Positions 12,589-24,720 of a stretch of DNA of 64,000 nucleotides are shown here, one piece after another (positions within the stretch are counted from its first letter, which is position 1; the number at the start of each line of letters is the position of its first letter). The stretch comes from Gamarada debralockiae (lineage: Eukaryota; Ascomycota; Leotiomycetes; Helotiales; Hyphodiscaceae), in the NCBI GenBank assembly GCA_002803225.1, contig NXFV01000911.1, positions 1 through 64,000 on the forward strand, written 5' to 3'. The position numbers were made by a program, and so were the translations under genes. Under the pieces are notes generated by a model. It searched no databases and was not told where the DNA came from. It saw only the letters and a list, made by a program, of their open reading frames with translations.

Positions 12589-13205
12589 CTCGCATTCCCT
12601 GCGAAAATTCCATCCCAGTTAAAATTCCACCTTTTTACACTAAAAATCATAAAATTCAATACTTATTATAATAACCACAAAAAATAATTAAAATAAATCT
12701 ATATAAATTTAATTATAAAAATACTTAAGTAATAATATTTTTAATTTAAAAACTTAGGTTTTTTAAAAGAAGCTTAGAATAATTAAAAAATAAATTTTTA
12801 ACCCGAAATTTTACATACACAATTTACTCAAAAATTCTAACTCTATAAAAAAGAGTATTATTAACTTATGAATATAGTTTTCTAAGGGGTTTTAAGTACT
12901 CTAATCTCAAAAAAATTAGTAGATTATTTTTAAAATTTTTAGTCCTTTTATTATAAAAAGTGCGTTTTTGGTATAATTTTGTCCTTTATTTTTAAATAAA
13001 GATTTTGATACAACATTAAATAAATAAATGATTTTTTCTCAAATAAAATAAAATTTTGCCTTTTAAAAACTATAATCTATTAGTTTTAAGTTTATTAAAG
13101 TATTGTGAAAGAAGTTATTATATTTTGAAAACATAGTGTTTGTGTTATTTTTGGTGTAAAAAAGTGGAATTTTCACTGGGGTGGAATTTTCGCAGGGAAT
13201 GCGAG
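12589..13205. mobile_element. 617-bp MITE with long terminal inverted repeats and TA target duplication
   Basis: The left end (from 12589) CTCGCATTCCCTGCGAAAAT and the right end (to 13205) are inverted complements over about 60 bp with few mismatches. The match continues through AAATTCCACCTTTTTACAC-type sequence. TA dinucleotides flank both ends (12587-12588 and 13206-13207), as for Tc1/mariner-superfamily elements. The interior, 12660-13140, is extremely AT-rich and has no coding frame, so the element is non-autonomous and probably RIP-mutated. It lies upstream of the P450 start. Confidence 0.8.
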
Positions 13206-13579
13206 TACCCCTGAGCTCACATAATCGTGGATGTTAGTGTACTTTAATAATCTGCATGCACAACCAGAAACATTGGCAGAATGAGTCAAACGACTTCGAT
13301 CTCACGTCATGAATGACCTGCAAGGTTTGCATTAGTTGTGACCGTGATTTGCGAGAAACAGGAGTCTGTCAAGACTCGGTCCGTCGATGTCCCTCTCACG
13401 GCCATGGACATGAACATGAATTGAAAGAAATATCAGCCGTCATCTATGAATGGACTACTGAGTCTAGGCGAACTTTAGTCTGCGAGGGAAATAGTGTTAG
13501 ACTTTCACTTGAAACTCTGTGGATGGAATGCGGACCCACCGCGAATAATGGATGTCATGTGACTTGTGTGGTGCAGCAC

Positions 13580-13812
13580 TGGTGTCAGATTTATATGGGG
13601 CAGGGTCACGTGGACGCTAGTAAAAGAGCTTTGGGAAGGTGATATTTCAGACCATGTACTTGACTTAATTCTTATTACAGTTCTACCTGCGGTAGAGCCT
13701 GTATATATAGAGCTCTATACAGCTTGTACATATGTATCTTCTGGTCGCATCCGCCCTAGTTCAGATATCGGGACTGACCGATACTAAGTATCCTTGTATT
13801 TCAGGCAATATT
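13580..13812 (-). repeat. dispersed repeat, right copy (inverted)
   Basis: Read on the minus strand, this copy parallels 321-590. It starts AATATTGCCTGAAATAC and contains CTCTATATATACAGGCTC, the CCGCAGGTAGAACTG block and TAGCGTCCACGTGACCC. It lacks the 35-bp internal duplication of the left copy and about 10 bp near the CCCTGCCCC block. The 13813-14303 sequence that follows shows a short open frame but nothing recognisable. Confidence 0.7.
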
Positions 13813-14303
13813 ATTGACAACTGGGAAGAACCTAAGTCGTCCGTGATATTCTCAAGTTTCATTTACATTACTATCATATATATGTTCATGTTAGAGATTA
13901 ATCCTAGTCCCGATATTCCTAGTTCTCCCCAGCCCAAAAATCTAGAAACAATCAGAATCATTTCTCACGAACTGTTAGCCTATACCTGGAAAAGAGGAAG
14001 ACTCCTGACATTGAGGGAGAGAAAAGAACTCACAAGACTTGTCGAATAGTCACTCATAAGTACGTATCCGCGCTTTCCTGACCTCAGTCGTCCTGTTACC
14101 CGGATCAAGTGATGTCGAAAGCATTTGGGTTTCGTACTTTGCTCTGGACATCCAAACTTTCACGGAGTCATTCTTCAACTAGCAACGGTGCGGAAATTGG
14201 TCCGAGTTGGAATTCCCTCTACTGAGCGAACTCATTCAGTGAAGTAGCCACGGTGGTCAGTCGCAATGGTGTCATCTGCACCTTCGTAGCAGGAAGGTGC
14301 TCA

Positions 14304-14906
14304 TCACGTGGTCTTCGTCTCAAATCCGTTGGGGAATTGGGCTTGTGGTGCTCCGCCTTGTCGACTTCCATTCCCATTCACACTTAAATTCCCATTGCCA
14401 CTTCCATTCTTGGCCATCGCGAGGAACGATATCTGCCGCTCCCTTCCAGGCTTGGCAGGCATGGCTATGACTTTTGCGAATGCTTCCGAACTTGCTTCGT
14501 GGTCAAGAACTCTCTGTTGGTGGTCTCTCACCCGCGCTTGATGTTTCCGGACTTCTTCCTGGTGAAGCCTCACTTCCTCCGCGTGCTTCAAAGCCTCAGC
14601 TTCGTAGTACTGACGCATCTCATACTCCTCCTGCGCAATCCGCTCCTGCTCCCTCTGCATCTTCAACTCGGCCTCAAGCATTGCGTCTCGTTCCTCCTGC
14701 ATCTTCTCTGCCTCTCTAGCTCGTTCCTCTGCTTGTCGCTCATACTCTAGCATCTGAGGGGTCCTCGTCCCCAGTTTAATTTGTTGCGCCATGATTGCAG
14801 GTTGGACTTTAACGATCGAAGGCGACGAAGAAGTGCTAGAGGTGGTACTTTGTGTGTCAGCCCTAGGCCTGAATACTTGTTCGAGTGGTATTCGTGATAA
14901 TGACAT
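14304..14906 (-). CDS. hypothetical coiled-coil protein, 200 residues
   Basis: A single uninterrupted frame starts at ATG 14906. Residues 1-45 are Ser/Thr-rich. Residues about 50-140 are a long, highly charged Glu/Arg/Lys/Gln helix (for example RQAEERAREAEKMQEERD) expected to form a coiled coil, with His/Gln-rich repeats of the EVRKHQ/RVRDHQ type near its end. The C-terminus is Gly/Asn-rich low complexity (GNGNLSVNGNGSRQGG). No enzyme domain, signal peptide or membrane segment is seen. A structural or scaffold role is possible but not shown. A codon-rich frame of this length without stops argues that it is real. Confidence 0.55.
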   Translation of the reverse strand: MSLSRIPLEQVFRPRADTQSTTSSTSSSPSIVKVQPAIMAQQIKLGTRTPQMLEYERQAEERAREAEKMQEERDAMLEAELKMQREQERIAQEEYEMRQYYEAEALKHAEEVRLHQEEVRKHQARVRDHQQRVLDHEASSEAFAKVIAMPAKPGRERQISFLAMAKNGSGNGNLSVNGNGSRQGGAPQAQFPNGFETKTT

Positions 14907-15871
14907 CGATGACGGAGCTCATTACTTAGTCTATCGAGAATTTGAGGTCGTAAACGTGTCAACAAGTTCAAAACGCGGAGCATCAGAGCTTTATCGCGCA
15001 AAGACATTTAATTTTTTTTGACACAAGGAGTACGCTGATATCTATCCCGGGATGCTAAGTTTCCTGTGTGATCGCTACTGGGATTGGTCCCAATGAAAGA
15101 GAGTCCGGAGGGATTTGCAGCGATCATGTGGGTTGACGGGAAGGTGAGCGCAGGGATGAAATCGCTGTGATACAGAAAACGTTCGAGGATTCAGGAGCTT
15201 TGACATGTTGCAGGTGTCCCAAGAATTAAACAATTTGACGCCTTGTCCGTATCGACTTCCCGACGGCTTAACAATTCTCCTTTTAAAAAGAATTTAATTG
15301 ATTGTCATCTTCTTGAGACATTTTGTATGCAGCTCTATCCCACGCCCGCGACAAAGATGGGACAAATCATCCAGTGCAGGCTTGCAACCTTACGGACCCA
15401 GGTTCAGTTCATCTAATTTGGGCAAGAGCTTTCCGAATGACGGTTTCCTTCAAACCTCAGCACTATTGCTTGGTTTCAGCTCGAAGATACGGCAGCTTGG
15501 TATGATGATTCAACTCGAAGTAAGGGAAGCGCGAGTGCGCGACGCGTCAAACGCCAGCGACACGGAGCTTCGAATCCTTCAAGAACAGCAATGAAGCGAT
15601 TGATCTTAAAAACTTCGTGGAGCACTTGATCCACAGCATTAGAGGCTGAGATGTCATCAGTGACAATCATGGTCTGCTCTTGAATGGGAATGCTTTGCGA
15701 CGCGTTTAGTGGGCAATTTCAGAGCCTCGGCATTTGCGGCCGCATTTCAGACCGCAATACTTCTAGCGACATCCTCTTGAGTTTTCCTTTTTGATTCCAT
15801 GGAATAACTATCACGGTTTTCAAATTATTTAGAAGCGGTTCTCCTGGTACGACGTCGAGCTTACTAGAGAA
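14907..15871. other. gene-poor stretch
   Basis: Nothing could be assigned. Minus-strand fragments at 15907-15719 and 15670-15476 look protein-like (for example NNLKTVIVIPWNQKGKLKRM) but do not join into a gene. They may be relics. Confidence 0.3.
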
Positions 15872-16980
15872 ATGGGACTTTGTTCGTGCCATGCTTCTCA
15901 CAGGCATGCGGAAGATCCCTTTGCGAGCTGGGAACTAATGCTGAATGCATCACAGTGTTTCTTGCGATATGGACATCAGCAATGCATTTTATGCAAAGAA
16001 CAGCTCTCCTGGGCTTGCCGGACGTGTTTACACTGTCGTGTTGAAATCTTCGTCGAGCCTGCCGAAGAGGTAGCGAAAATTGATTCCGCGACCAACTTCC
16101 GGCATTGTGTCGAGAATTATTGCCGGAGAAACAAAGCTCCTCACACCGTCAATGACTTGCCACAGTCTGCCAAGCTACATTGGGTAGGTCCACGACTATC
16201 TGATGGCAACATTCTCCTTTATTTCCACAGTGGAGGTTAGAACGAGGGCTAGTCGCGCCCGGTGACGTGTCACGTGCTATGAAATGTGCAGGCAATGCTT
16301 CTGATCTCTCGCAATGCTTGAATACACTCTTGCTCCGACAGCTCGCTACCCTACTCAACTACAGCAGGCTATCGCTGCACTGAAACATATCTTGACAACC
16401 ACTCCACCTTCCAAAGTCGTCATAGCAGGTGACTCCGCTGGAGGCCATCTTGCGGCGGGTCTGCTTTCTCACCTCAACCACCCATCACGGAATATCGAAC
16501 CACTAAAGCTATCCCAGCCACTTAGAGAAATTTGCTTAGTATGTCCATTCTTAAGCTTCGACTACGGCAAAGAAAGTTGTCGAGCCAATGCCAACGTGAC
16601 TAACTCACCTTAGACGCAATGAAAGAGTTCAACGAGAACTTCACACTTCAAATCACTTGGACCTTCGGATCGGGATGCTATCAAAGACCCGCAGCTCTCT
16701 CCTCTCAATGCACCTCGAGGATGGTGGGAAGACAGCCCGGTGATCAGCGTAGTTGCTTGTGATGGGATCCCGGGAAGTGTTTTCTAGATGATCGTGTTGC
16801 TTTTGGGCGGCGATTGCAAGAGGCACCTGATTCGGGTACGAAAGTTGATGTTGTGCAGTGTTCGAAGGAGGCTTATGCGGCTTGCATTATGGACCAGCTG
16901 CTTGGCTTGGGAGTATGGGGAGAGTGCGAGCGCGACACTGGGTTGGATGTCAGATTTGTGTCCCTGAGTTGGGTTGAATG
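15872..16980 (+). pseudogene. alpha/beta hydrolase (HSL/hydrolase_3 type), decayed
   Basis: Hormone-sensitive-lipase-type hydrolases cleave small esters with a Ser-Asp-His triad and an HGGG oxyanion loop. Here the oxyanion motif appears as LLYFHSGG (16208-16234) and is followed at once by a stop codon and by other stops. A later ATG-led frame (16314-16613) carries EYTLAPTARYPTQ and the nucleophile elbow GDSAGGHLAAG. Downstream, a further frame reads DPQLSPLNAPRGWWEDSPV and runs to about 16980 with another stop. Sequence between the oxyanion loop and EYTLAP is shortened. Stops, frame changes and a missing segment make this a relic. Confidence 0.8.
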
Positions 16981-18574
16981 ATTGAAAAGGGAGTCAAAGG
17001 AGCTTAAGTTGAATTCGCAAAAATGCGTCTGCATTTAACGGGAGGGCAAGAGGAGATGGTCCGGCATATTCACTTGATTAAACCCATGAGTCGTCGAAGA
17101 AATTATGACAGTGAGAAAGCAACATAAACACCAATGAAATATCCAAAGCCCTTGCTTTCAAAGTTGAAAGTTCTCATCTCGTATTGCCCGTCTTGGTCTT
17201 CGGCACACATCCGTACTCCGAAACCAGGCACACCCGGAGACGAGTCCGGTCCCTAAAGCCATTTTTTGGTGGAACAAACCGGATTTTCAGACGAGATTCG
17301 AAGCAAAACGCGTCGCACATCCATGACGCATGTCAAAACTGGTAACCAACCAGGATGCAATCGGTCAAAAAACCACCCAACGGCTGGACACATGGTTAAT
17401 CCATCAAAGGTAACCAACCATATCGACAAACGCCTTCTCCATGTGATTAACGCCGAAAAGGGCGATCCCCATTGGATCGCGGGGGTGCGCAGGGGTAGCA
17501 CGCTAGGGGCTGGAGCTAGATTAGCGACCAAAGAGAATGCTACGGAGATGAAAAATTTCCGCACTGAAGTAACGTCGACCTCGAATCAACCACCTGAATC
17601 CCTCTCCTTCTCTTTTCATCTCCGACTTCGACATTTTCTTGGTTTTAAATCCTTGAACTTGGTTCAATATGGAAACTTGGCCGCGTTGCGCAATCCAAAT
17701 CAGTTCTAAGCCGCGCCAAGGATAGGTCGAGATTGGGTGAAAGGGCTCAAAAGCACTGATCTTCAATCCGCACCGCGACGTTCATGTGCCGTAAGCCTAC
17801 TCCAACGCCACGATCCTTTGACATGTCTCGATATCAGACCTTTGCTTGAAAAGATGTAGCATGGGCAAGGCTTTCCGCCAAGAATCGGGCCTTTAGATAT
17901 CTAGTACCTTCAGTGAGGTGTATCTGCGTACCTCGACTGCTACTTCCAGCGCTGGAGGTTCCTGCAAGTAATTGCAGCATGTCAGAAAAAAGACTGCGCA
18001 TGACGATCTGTTCTAGATTTTTATGGAAAATGGATGACTTTCATGGAAGACCCTCTATGTCAGCACCGTTCATATTAGGGTCGGGGCCACTACAGTTTTC
18101 CGTCACTCCAGAACCTCACTCTGCCTTGTCATTCGATGACAGCTGGGCGGTGGCGGCAAGCCCTACCGAGAAGTGAAGCACCTCTCCAAATGAAGGGGCC
18201 ACACCCACACATATCCCTCGACCAACAGATTAGGAGAATATCCCAAGGGACTTTTAGGCCCCGCTGAAGCCGAATTCCCAACTCATCCATCTCATGGCAA
18301 GATACGGAGTACCTACGAATACAACGTGTTCGATCCCTTATCGTCCAATAATGGAACGTATCGACGGTGCTCCTATCGTTCATCCCATGTTTTCTACAAG
18401 GGATTCTCTGCTTCGGGAAGCGCCAAGCTTTTGATATCAAAGTCAAATTCCTCAGTATCGAGATTACCCCTCTTCCCCATGCCACCAATGGAATGTTACA
18501 TTATCGATTTCTCCTTTCATTATCTCGCACCCCAGTTTTGAAGAGAATTCACAAGTGTATAATCCAGAGAAGTC
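16981..18574. other. gene-free stretch upstream of the GH64 gene
   Basis: No gene is supported. Open frames here have no ATG or no domain signal. A pyrimidine-rich, TATA-containing region approaches the GH64 start near 18575. Confidence 0.4.
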
Positions 18575-18583
18575 TATATATAA
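18575..18583 (+). promoter_or_regulatory. possible TATA box of the GH64 gene
   Basis: TATATATAA lies about 200 bp upstream of the chosen GH64 ATG at 18781. The position suits a fungal promoter with a leader of 100-170 nt, but no transcript evidence is available. Confidence 0.35.
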
Positions 18584-18780
18584 TGCTCCTCCCCAAGTGA
18601 GATAGGATCGTCAAAGCCATCGACAGCGACGAATCTAGTCACCCACACTCATTTCAGCTTTTCATTCCAGCAAGTGCTTCGAAATACCGAGTATCCGTTA
18701 GGGAACATTTATACCTTGTCTCAGATCTTCCTTTCTTGTTCTACCAAGGTTCATTCACTTATTACCATCAAACCGCAACT

Positions 18781-20568
18781 ATGACTACCGTCGACGATGT
18801 CCTTGCCATCCAGAAGACGGACAACGTTCTCTCTGCCCCAACAATCACCACCAAGACCAATGGCCTGAAGGAAGATATTGCGTCTGATTCGGAAACCTTG
18901 ACCATCAGTCTTTATAACTCAACGACCTCAAACACTGTCTACGCATACATTACTGGCCTCGCTATCAATAACAATCACGCCGTCTTCCTCCTTGAATCCG
19001 ATGGTGCCACGCCCTACTACCCCGCCAACCCGAGCTCCAACGGGACCGCTCTCTCCGCAAACTGCGCCATCGCTCTTGGTGCGCCGGGAACTACTGTTAA
19101 CGTCACGATTCCATACATCGCCGGAGGAAGAATCTGGTTCTGTGTCGGCAACACCCTCACGTTCTTGCTGAACCCAGGCCCAAATGGGCCAGGGCTAGTT
19201 GAACCCTCTGTCAGCAATACCTCTGACCCCAATTATTACTACAGCTGGGATTTCTGCGAGTTCACCTACAACAGCGCACAGCTCTACGCAAACATCAGCT
19301 ACGTCGACTTCGTCTGCCTTCCAATCGCACTCACTTTGACCAGCACCTCAGGCGCCACCGAGCATGTTGGTGGTCTGCCATCCAACGGACTTGCCAATGT
19401 CTGCAATGGCCTGATTGCGCAGAACAGCAGCGATGGTGCAGGCTGGGACCAACTTGTCATTACACACAATGGCTCCAACCTCCGTGCACTTTCGCCTTCA
19501 AACGGAATAGTCTTCAACAATTCGCTTTTCGAAAACTATTGGACTGATTACGTAAACTCGGTCTGGAGCTACCACGTTTCTACTCCACTGGTCATCGACA
19601 CCCAAGCTTCCTGGGGTACTGTCACGGGCAACACTTCCAACGACCGCACACAACTCGTCTTCAGCGGTGTGGGATCCTTCAGCAAGCCCGCAGCAGCCGA
19701 TATCTTCGGCGCGAGCTCTGGTGCATTTGCTGCCCAGGCTACCAACACCGCGGAACTTCTAAACATCGGTGCAAGACTCGACGCAGCATTCAATCGCTCC
19801 ACACTTCTCATTAACAGTGATCAGCCCGATGACGAGCAAGTCAGCACATATTACACGAACAGTATTACCAACCATTACGCGCGAATTGTGCATGCGGCGA
19901 ACGTGGACGGGAGAGGTTATGCTTTCCCTTACGACGATGTTACGCCCACAGGAGGCGCGGATCAGAGTGGATTCATCAGCGATCCAACGCCGAGCAACTT
20001 CTTGGTCACCGTTGGAGGTGGGAATGCGTATGCGAGACGCATGAAGCGGAGCGTGGAAGTCAAGCCCAAGCTCGCGAGGAGATCAGTGCAGTGGGCTGAG
20101 GATGTGAAGGAGAAAGCTTCCGAACCTTCGATGCAGGACTTGAACCGGGATCTTGAAAAAGGCGACGTTCATCCGAAGTTGCTCAACGAGATATCTCGCC
20201 CCGATGCCACTGCAAAATTCGCACTCCCGGGTCCTCTTGAACGGATTTTTGGCAAATATCTCACTGTAAGTTATTCTCCTTTTCCACTTTCAGGTATTTA
20301 ATTAACATAAAAGCAGCGATTTTATGCCTCGCCTCTCTACATAAACCACCTCCTTCCGCTTTTCTCCCTCCTGAACCGAGTCCTCGTCTCCTTCCTATCC
20401 CTCTCAATGCGCGCCATTGTCTCCCGTGTCTTCATCGTCGTCTTCGTGCTTCTGTTCTATCTCTTTGACATCGCACCCCGGGGAGCAGAACTCGAGACGC
20501 AAAGACGGATTTTGGAGTCTGCCGGATTAGTGGGTGGAAATGGGACGATCGCTTTCCAAGCTTCATGA
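18781..20568 (+). CDS. GH64 beta-1,3-glucanase with C-terminal membrane anchor
   Basis: GH64 enzymes cleave beta-1,3-glucan and have a thaumatin-like fold. Two exons, 18781-20265 and 20317-20568, are joined by a 51-nt intron and give 578 residues. Family landmarks are NTVYAYITGLAINNNHAVFL, PGTTVNVTIPYIAGGRIWF, YYYSWDFCEFTYN, AQLYANISYVDFVCLPIALT, GAGWDQLVI and a late NRSTLLIN. The start is ATG 18781 (MTTVDDVLAIQ); the frame is open upstream but without an ATG. No signal peptide is present. After the catalytic part there is a basic linker (MKRSVEVKPKLARR). Exon 2 then encodes SPLYINHLLPLFSLLNRVL and a strongly hydrophobic run, FIVVFVLLFYLFDIAP, near the C-terminus. Membrane attachment is my inference and is atypical of GH64. 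Confidence 0.88.
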
Positions 20569-22683
20569 GTTTCGGGATGACTTGAAAACGGCGTTCAGGA
20601 TCGGATGCATACAGGAGGATGCGTTGCATGTAATGTTTAGTCGATAATGTCTACATTTGATAAGTTTTGGTAAAGTTTTTTTGTGTATATTTACCACGTA
20701 TGATAGCCGAATGTACATACAAAAGTTGAACAAACCAGATGTTCAGCATGCGATGAAAATCCCTCATCCGTCCTGCCCGCCCATTGAATCCGCGGAAATC
20801 CCATCCCTATCCCAAGAGATACATGGCAAGTGTCAAGGTCCTAGCGGTTTCTTGCGCCTCTACTCTCCCATATCAGCACAAATTCACTTGTACGCCCTCA
20901 GAAATGCCGAAAAAAGGCTTCACTTGTGTGATACAAAATGGCGGTGGGGGATCTTCGGCCAATGTCGATCAGTTCAGCAGTTTGGGAGATCTGCAGAGTC
21001 TCCTTGTCAGCCATAAACCCTATTCCTCAATCCCTGTCCACCTATCCTATCTTCTCTGCACCTACATACTTCCTGGCTGGAAAACTTTGGAAAAGATCAA
21101 CAAACTTGGCGTCTCTGCAATCAAGTTTGGTTAGGTGTGAGAGTACGACTGGGAGACTTGCAGTAGGAAATCTGTCAAATGTAAAGTTAGCAGAGGTTTT
21201 CCGTGGACCGAAGCTAATGTCGAGATTGGGAAAATTCTTGATCTTGGCACTGGAAGATATCTCCTTTGGGGTGATTTTATCACGCTTGCTGAATATTGTT
21301 AATTCCTTTCGAAAAAATGTGGAGGTTTATCGACATGTCTGCCAAGAGGCCGGAATTTGATGATTCACCGGGATGTGCGAGACAGATTCATCTTCATTCG
21401 ACCAGAAGCTCACGGTTCCTTGTTGAAAGTGTATGGAAACCATCTATGCATACCTAAGTCTTGAGAAGAAGTAAATCAGCTGTCAGAGGAGACCTATGCT
21501 GCGATGTGTAATCATTCTCTTTTAGGTTTAGCTTTATTAAATGTATCTAGGGTTCTTGCCATCTTACGATTCTCAGCTCTTTAGATATCAATACATTCGT
21601 GATTTTTACCTTAATTAATGATCTGATTCAATAGTTATAAGCCTAGCCTTGTAATAGGCTTACTTGTAATCTTTTCCGTTGTTGCTATTATGGTTCATTG
21701 CTCTTTCCAGATAATATTCTCTATTAGATCGGCCTTATTATTATACTATTAAGTGTTAGCTATATTACATGGGCATTAAAAGTCTCTTCTCTCAGGATGA
21801 TGACAATTCAGCGTCGACGCAGCTGTTACCGCCAGCCCAGGCAGAAAGTTCCGCTGGAGCCAAACATCGATGACAGGACGCACCTGAAAGACAGAACATC
21901 TCCCAACCTGCTAACGTCCCTGCCAATGAACCCCCGAAATTGGAGTCTATCGAGATCCATCTCAGAAAAAGATAAGGCAGTAAAGAGAAAACGGTCAGCT
22001 GAAGAACTGGGAAAGGATACCTCGTAAGTAATAACTGACGCTCGTTTTCAACGACGGCTAACAATAGCAGAACATCATCTATGCTTCCTAGCGAAGATAG
22101 CCGGCGCGTAGGATATATGCGATTGCGGGGTTGTCGTTGAGGAGGCCAACGAGAAGAAGAGATTGTAGTTACATTTTGGTAGAGGGAAATATTGATTATC
22201 GTTCTAAATATAAAGTCTTTGGATGTGATGTTTGAATAATCTCTGGATAACTTCAGGGTGCTCATTTGTCAAGTACCTGATTTCTAAATCATGCGGAAAT
22301 CCGAACAGAGCTCCATTGACAAGTCTCTCTACCTGTCTCTCGACGAGACGAGACGCTTTCACTCTACGATCTGTAGTATGTACGAGCGTCTGTATTTGGA
22401 TCCGACTGTGCCAATAACTTTTCACAAGACCGCTGAATATTGATTGCATCGAGCATTTGCTGCCTGATCTCGATTCTAAGACTGTCCTGTCCATGGTCAA
22501 GTCGATCAAGTGAGATGCCAGAGTTGCAACTTGGTCTCTGACTTTAAGTCTCACCTATTCAAAGATACAGATTTATCAGACTGTCCAAGGTGCGCAGAAA
22601 GGAGCCAAGGCCGGGCATGACTTGGGAGACGGCCACTGACCATAGGCAGGTTACAACCCGACGTGCTCTTGAACATTCATATT
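20569..22683. other. gene-free stretch
   Basis: No gene could be supported. Sequence 21500-21790 is AT-rich. A minus-strand frame at 22554-22204 (about 116 residues, opening with GTG rather than ATG, containing LFGFPHDLEIRYLTNEHPEV) looks protein-like and could be the last exon of a lost gene, but no upstream exon was found. Confidence 0.35.
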
Positions 22684-24649
22684 CTAACAAACTGAAGCAA
22701 CCCTTCTTTCAGCCCATCTCATCTGCGCCTCAAATCTCACCCGCTCTACTCCAGTAAGGCTCTTCAATCCCTCCTGTCTCAGCTCAGCGAACATCTCTAG
22801 GGCCTGGTCGTGTGTCTCATTAGAAGTCCACATCGCGGCTAACGAGTCCGGCTAATGAATCCCAAAAATCTGCTCGCTCGTTCCAACCCTCACCTTCTGC
22901 GTAATGAGCCTGCAGCTCCTCTTCTGTGAAAGTGTATTGAACAAGGAGTATTGACGTTTAGTTCATCCCAATACCTGTGCATTTGCATGTTAGTATTTTT
23001 ATAGCCTCCTGAAAAGGGAAGGGACTAACCGTTCGACTCAAATAAGGCACTGCCGAAATGGCAGAATATCTCCATCCCATGTGTTCGCCGCAAACTGTAC
23101 TAATTCTCTCCTTGTTCCGCCATGATGAACACGGAGAATCTCGCTGAGCAACGGATTTTTTCATCTGATTCAGTTTTGTAAGTGTACAGCACAATAGATT
23201 TTTCAACCTGCTTTCTCGTCCGAACTTTTTCATCGCCCTCTTCGAGACTCTCGTAATTCTCTGGGAGCTTCAGTAGCACCTCCCCATTATAATCCACCAG
23301 TTTCGGATGCCGGAATTGAAGGAACAGAGGGCCAGCCCATGTGTCCTGCCAGTCAATAAGACTAGAGATGCGATTACTTTCCACAAAGAGCTTGGCGGAA
23401 TGAATATCCCAATGCCAAAGGGTGGAGCTAGTAAGCTTCTTGTTCTGGGGGGAAAGGTATGGTACAGGATCCAAGAACATTTTGTAGAGCGAAATGTGAG
23501 TACTGGGCGAATTCTGAGCTTCAGATGCGACAAATATATCCACCCGGTGCTTTGGAGCAGCAAAACTACTTATACAAGCAATCTCTCGATTAGCCATCGC
23601 TGTTAGATAATCCTGTAATTTTCCCCCTACAAATTGACGTTAGTATACTGTAGTTATATTTAAATGCAAGTAGGTTGGACCCACAAGGGCCTCTGTAAAT
23701 GGTCATCGATGCACGCTTTCCATTCCAAAAATCACGGTCTACAACTGGACCGATGATGAAACTCTCCTCAATATCTCTTTTCAATTGTATTGGAATATCT
23801 CCACAACCTTAGCTCCCTCACAGCCAGGATATGTATCGCTTGCAAAGTAAAGATTGCCATACCTGGCATGAGATTAGTGACATTCTTTGATACTAATTCT
23901 TTCCACGAAACACAAACCAGGTGAAAGACACCGAGAGCAGCTTCTTTTCAATCTCGACTAAGTTCTTGACTATATTTGTCTTGTCGGAAATTTTCATGCC
24001 GTCCCAAACTTCACTGAGCGGTGTCCCCGGTGCCTCCTCCATTATAATATATTCGGCTCCTACAGAATTGTTTGCAGCTGCGTTCCAAGCACGAACCTTC
24101 GGAACAGGTATTTTGAGTACGGTTCTAGCCTGGACAAAGGTACAGTGTCAGTCAACACTCGTTTGTGATGTCAATGATAGAGAAATCTCACAAAATCCAT
24201 GATTGCAAATTCAGAAGCTGTCGTCTTATGAGCAGGACCAGCGTTTGGATCCAGAAGGCGTGCAATCGCAATAGGGCCATCGTCCATGACCAGCCGGGAC
24301 ACTTATTGTACCCGCCTTCAGCGAGTTTTCTTATGGATACACAGGATCGCGCCTCAACGCTTTCGGCCGCAATACGCTGAAGCTCTTGCACATTGAAAAC
24401 GAGCAATCGCTCACGTAGCTGGCTCTCTTCATCCCATAGCCAACGACGGCTCGTGTAACGGAAGAAGTACCTATGCGGCGAGGTTGAATTTGTGAACATT
24501 GTTCGTGAAAAATTCGGTGCAGAAGACCGCCTGGAACCGAAGGAGCGTAGAAATTGTACCGGAAGACAATCTTTGCTGGCCGATACATGGGTAACAAAGG
24601 AGGCAAGTAGAGGATGGAGAGTGTGAGTAAGATGAGGTATCTGGGCCAT
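22684..24649 (-). pseudogene. aminoglycoside-phosphotransferase-like (APH) kinase, decayed
   Basis: The fungal APH/choline-kinase-like family has a protein-kinase fold, with a Brenner-type HxDxxxxN loop and a following D. The start is ATG 24649 and the first block ends EARSCVSIRKLAEGGYNK. There the frame slips by one base and continues as RLVMDDGPIAIARLLDPNAG. Later blocks include EYIIMEEAPGTPLSEVWDG and YGNLYFASDTYPGCEGAK. A second slip leads to DIPIQLKRDIEES. Next come the catalytic-loop region STLWHWDIHSAKLFVESNRI and ISSLIDWQDTWAG, then a stop after about 23100. Further family sequence (GEGWNERADFWDSLAGLVSRD, then NETHDQALEMFAELR) continues in changed frames to a stop at 22684. Several independent slips and stops mean a pseudogene. 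HWDIHSAKL has K where N is usual. Confidence 0.85.
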
Positions 24650-24720
24650 TCTAATAAAGTCGGAGAAGGATTTAAAAATTAGAGGTTTCGTTTTCCAAAG
24701 AGCGCTTATCCAAAACCTTA

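Noticed and set aside
17266..17709. 147-residue plus-strand frame
   Set aside because: It opens with TTG, has no ATG near its start and no domain character.
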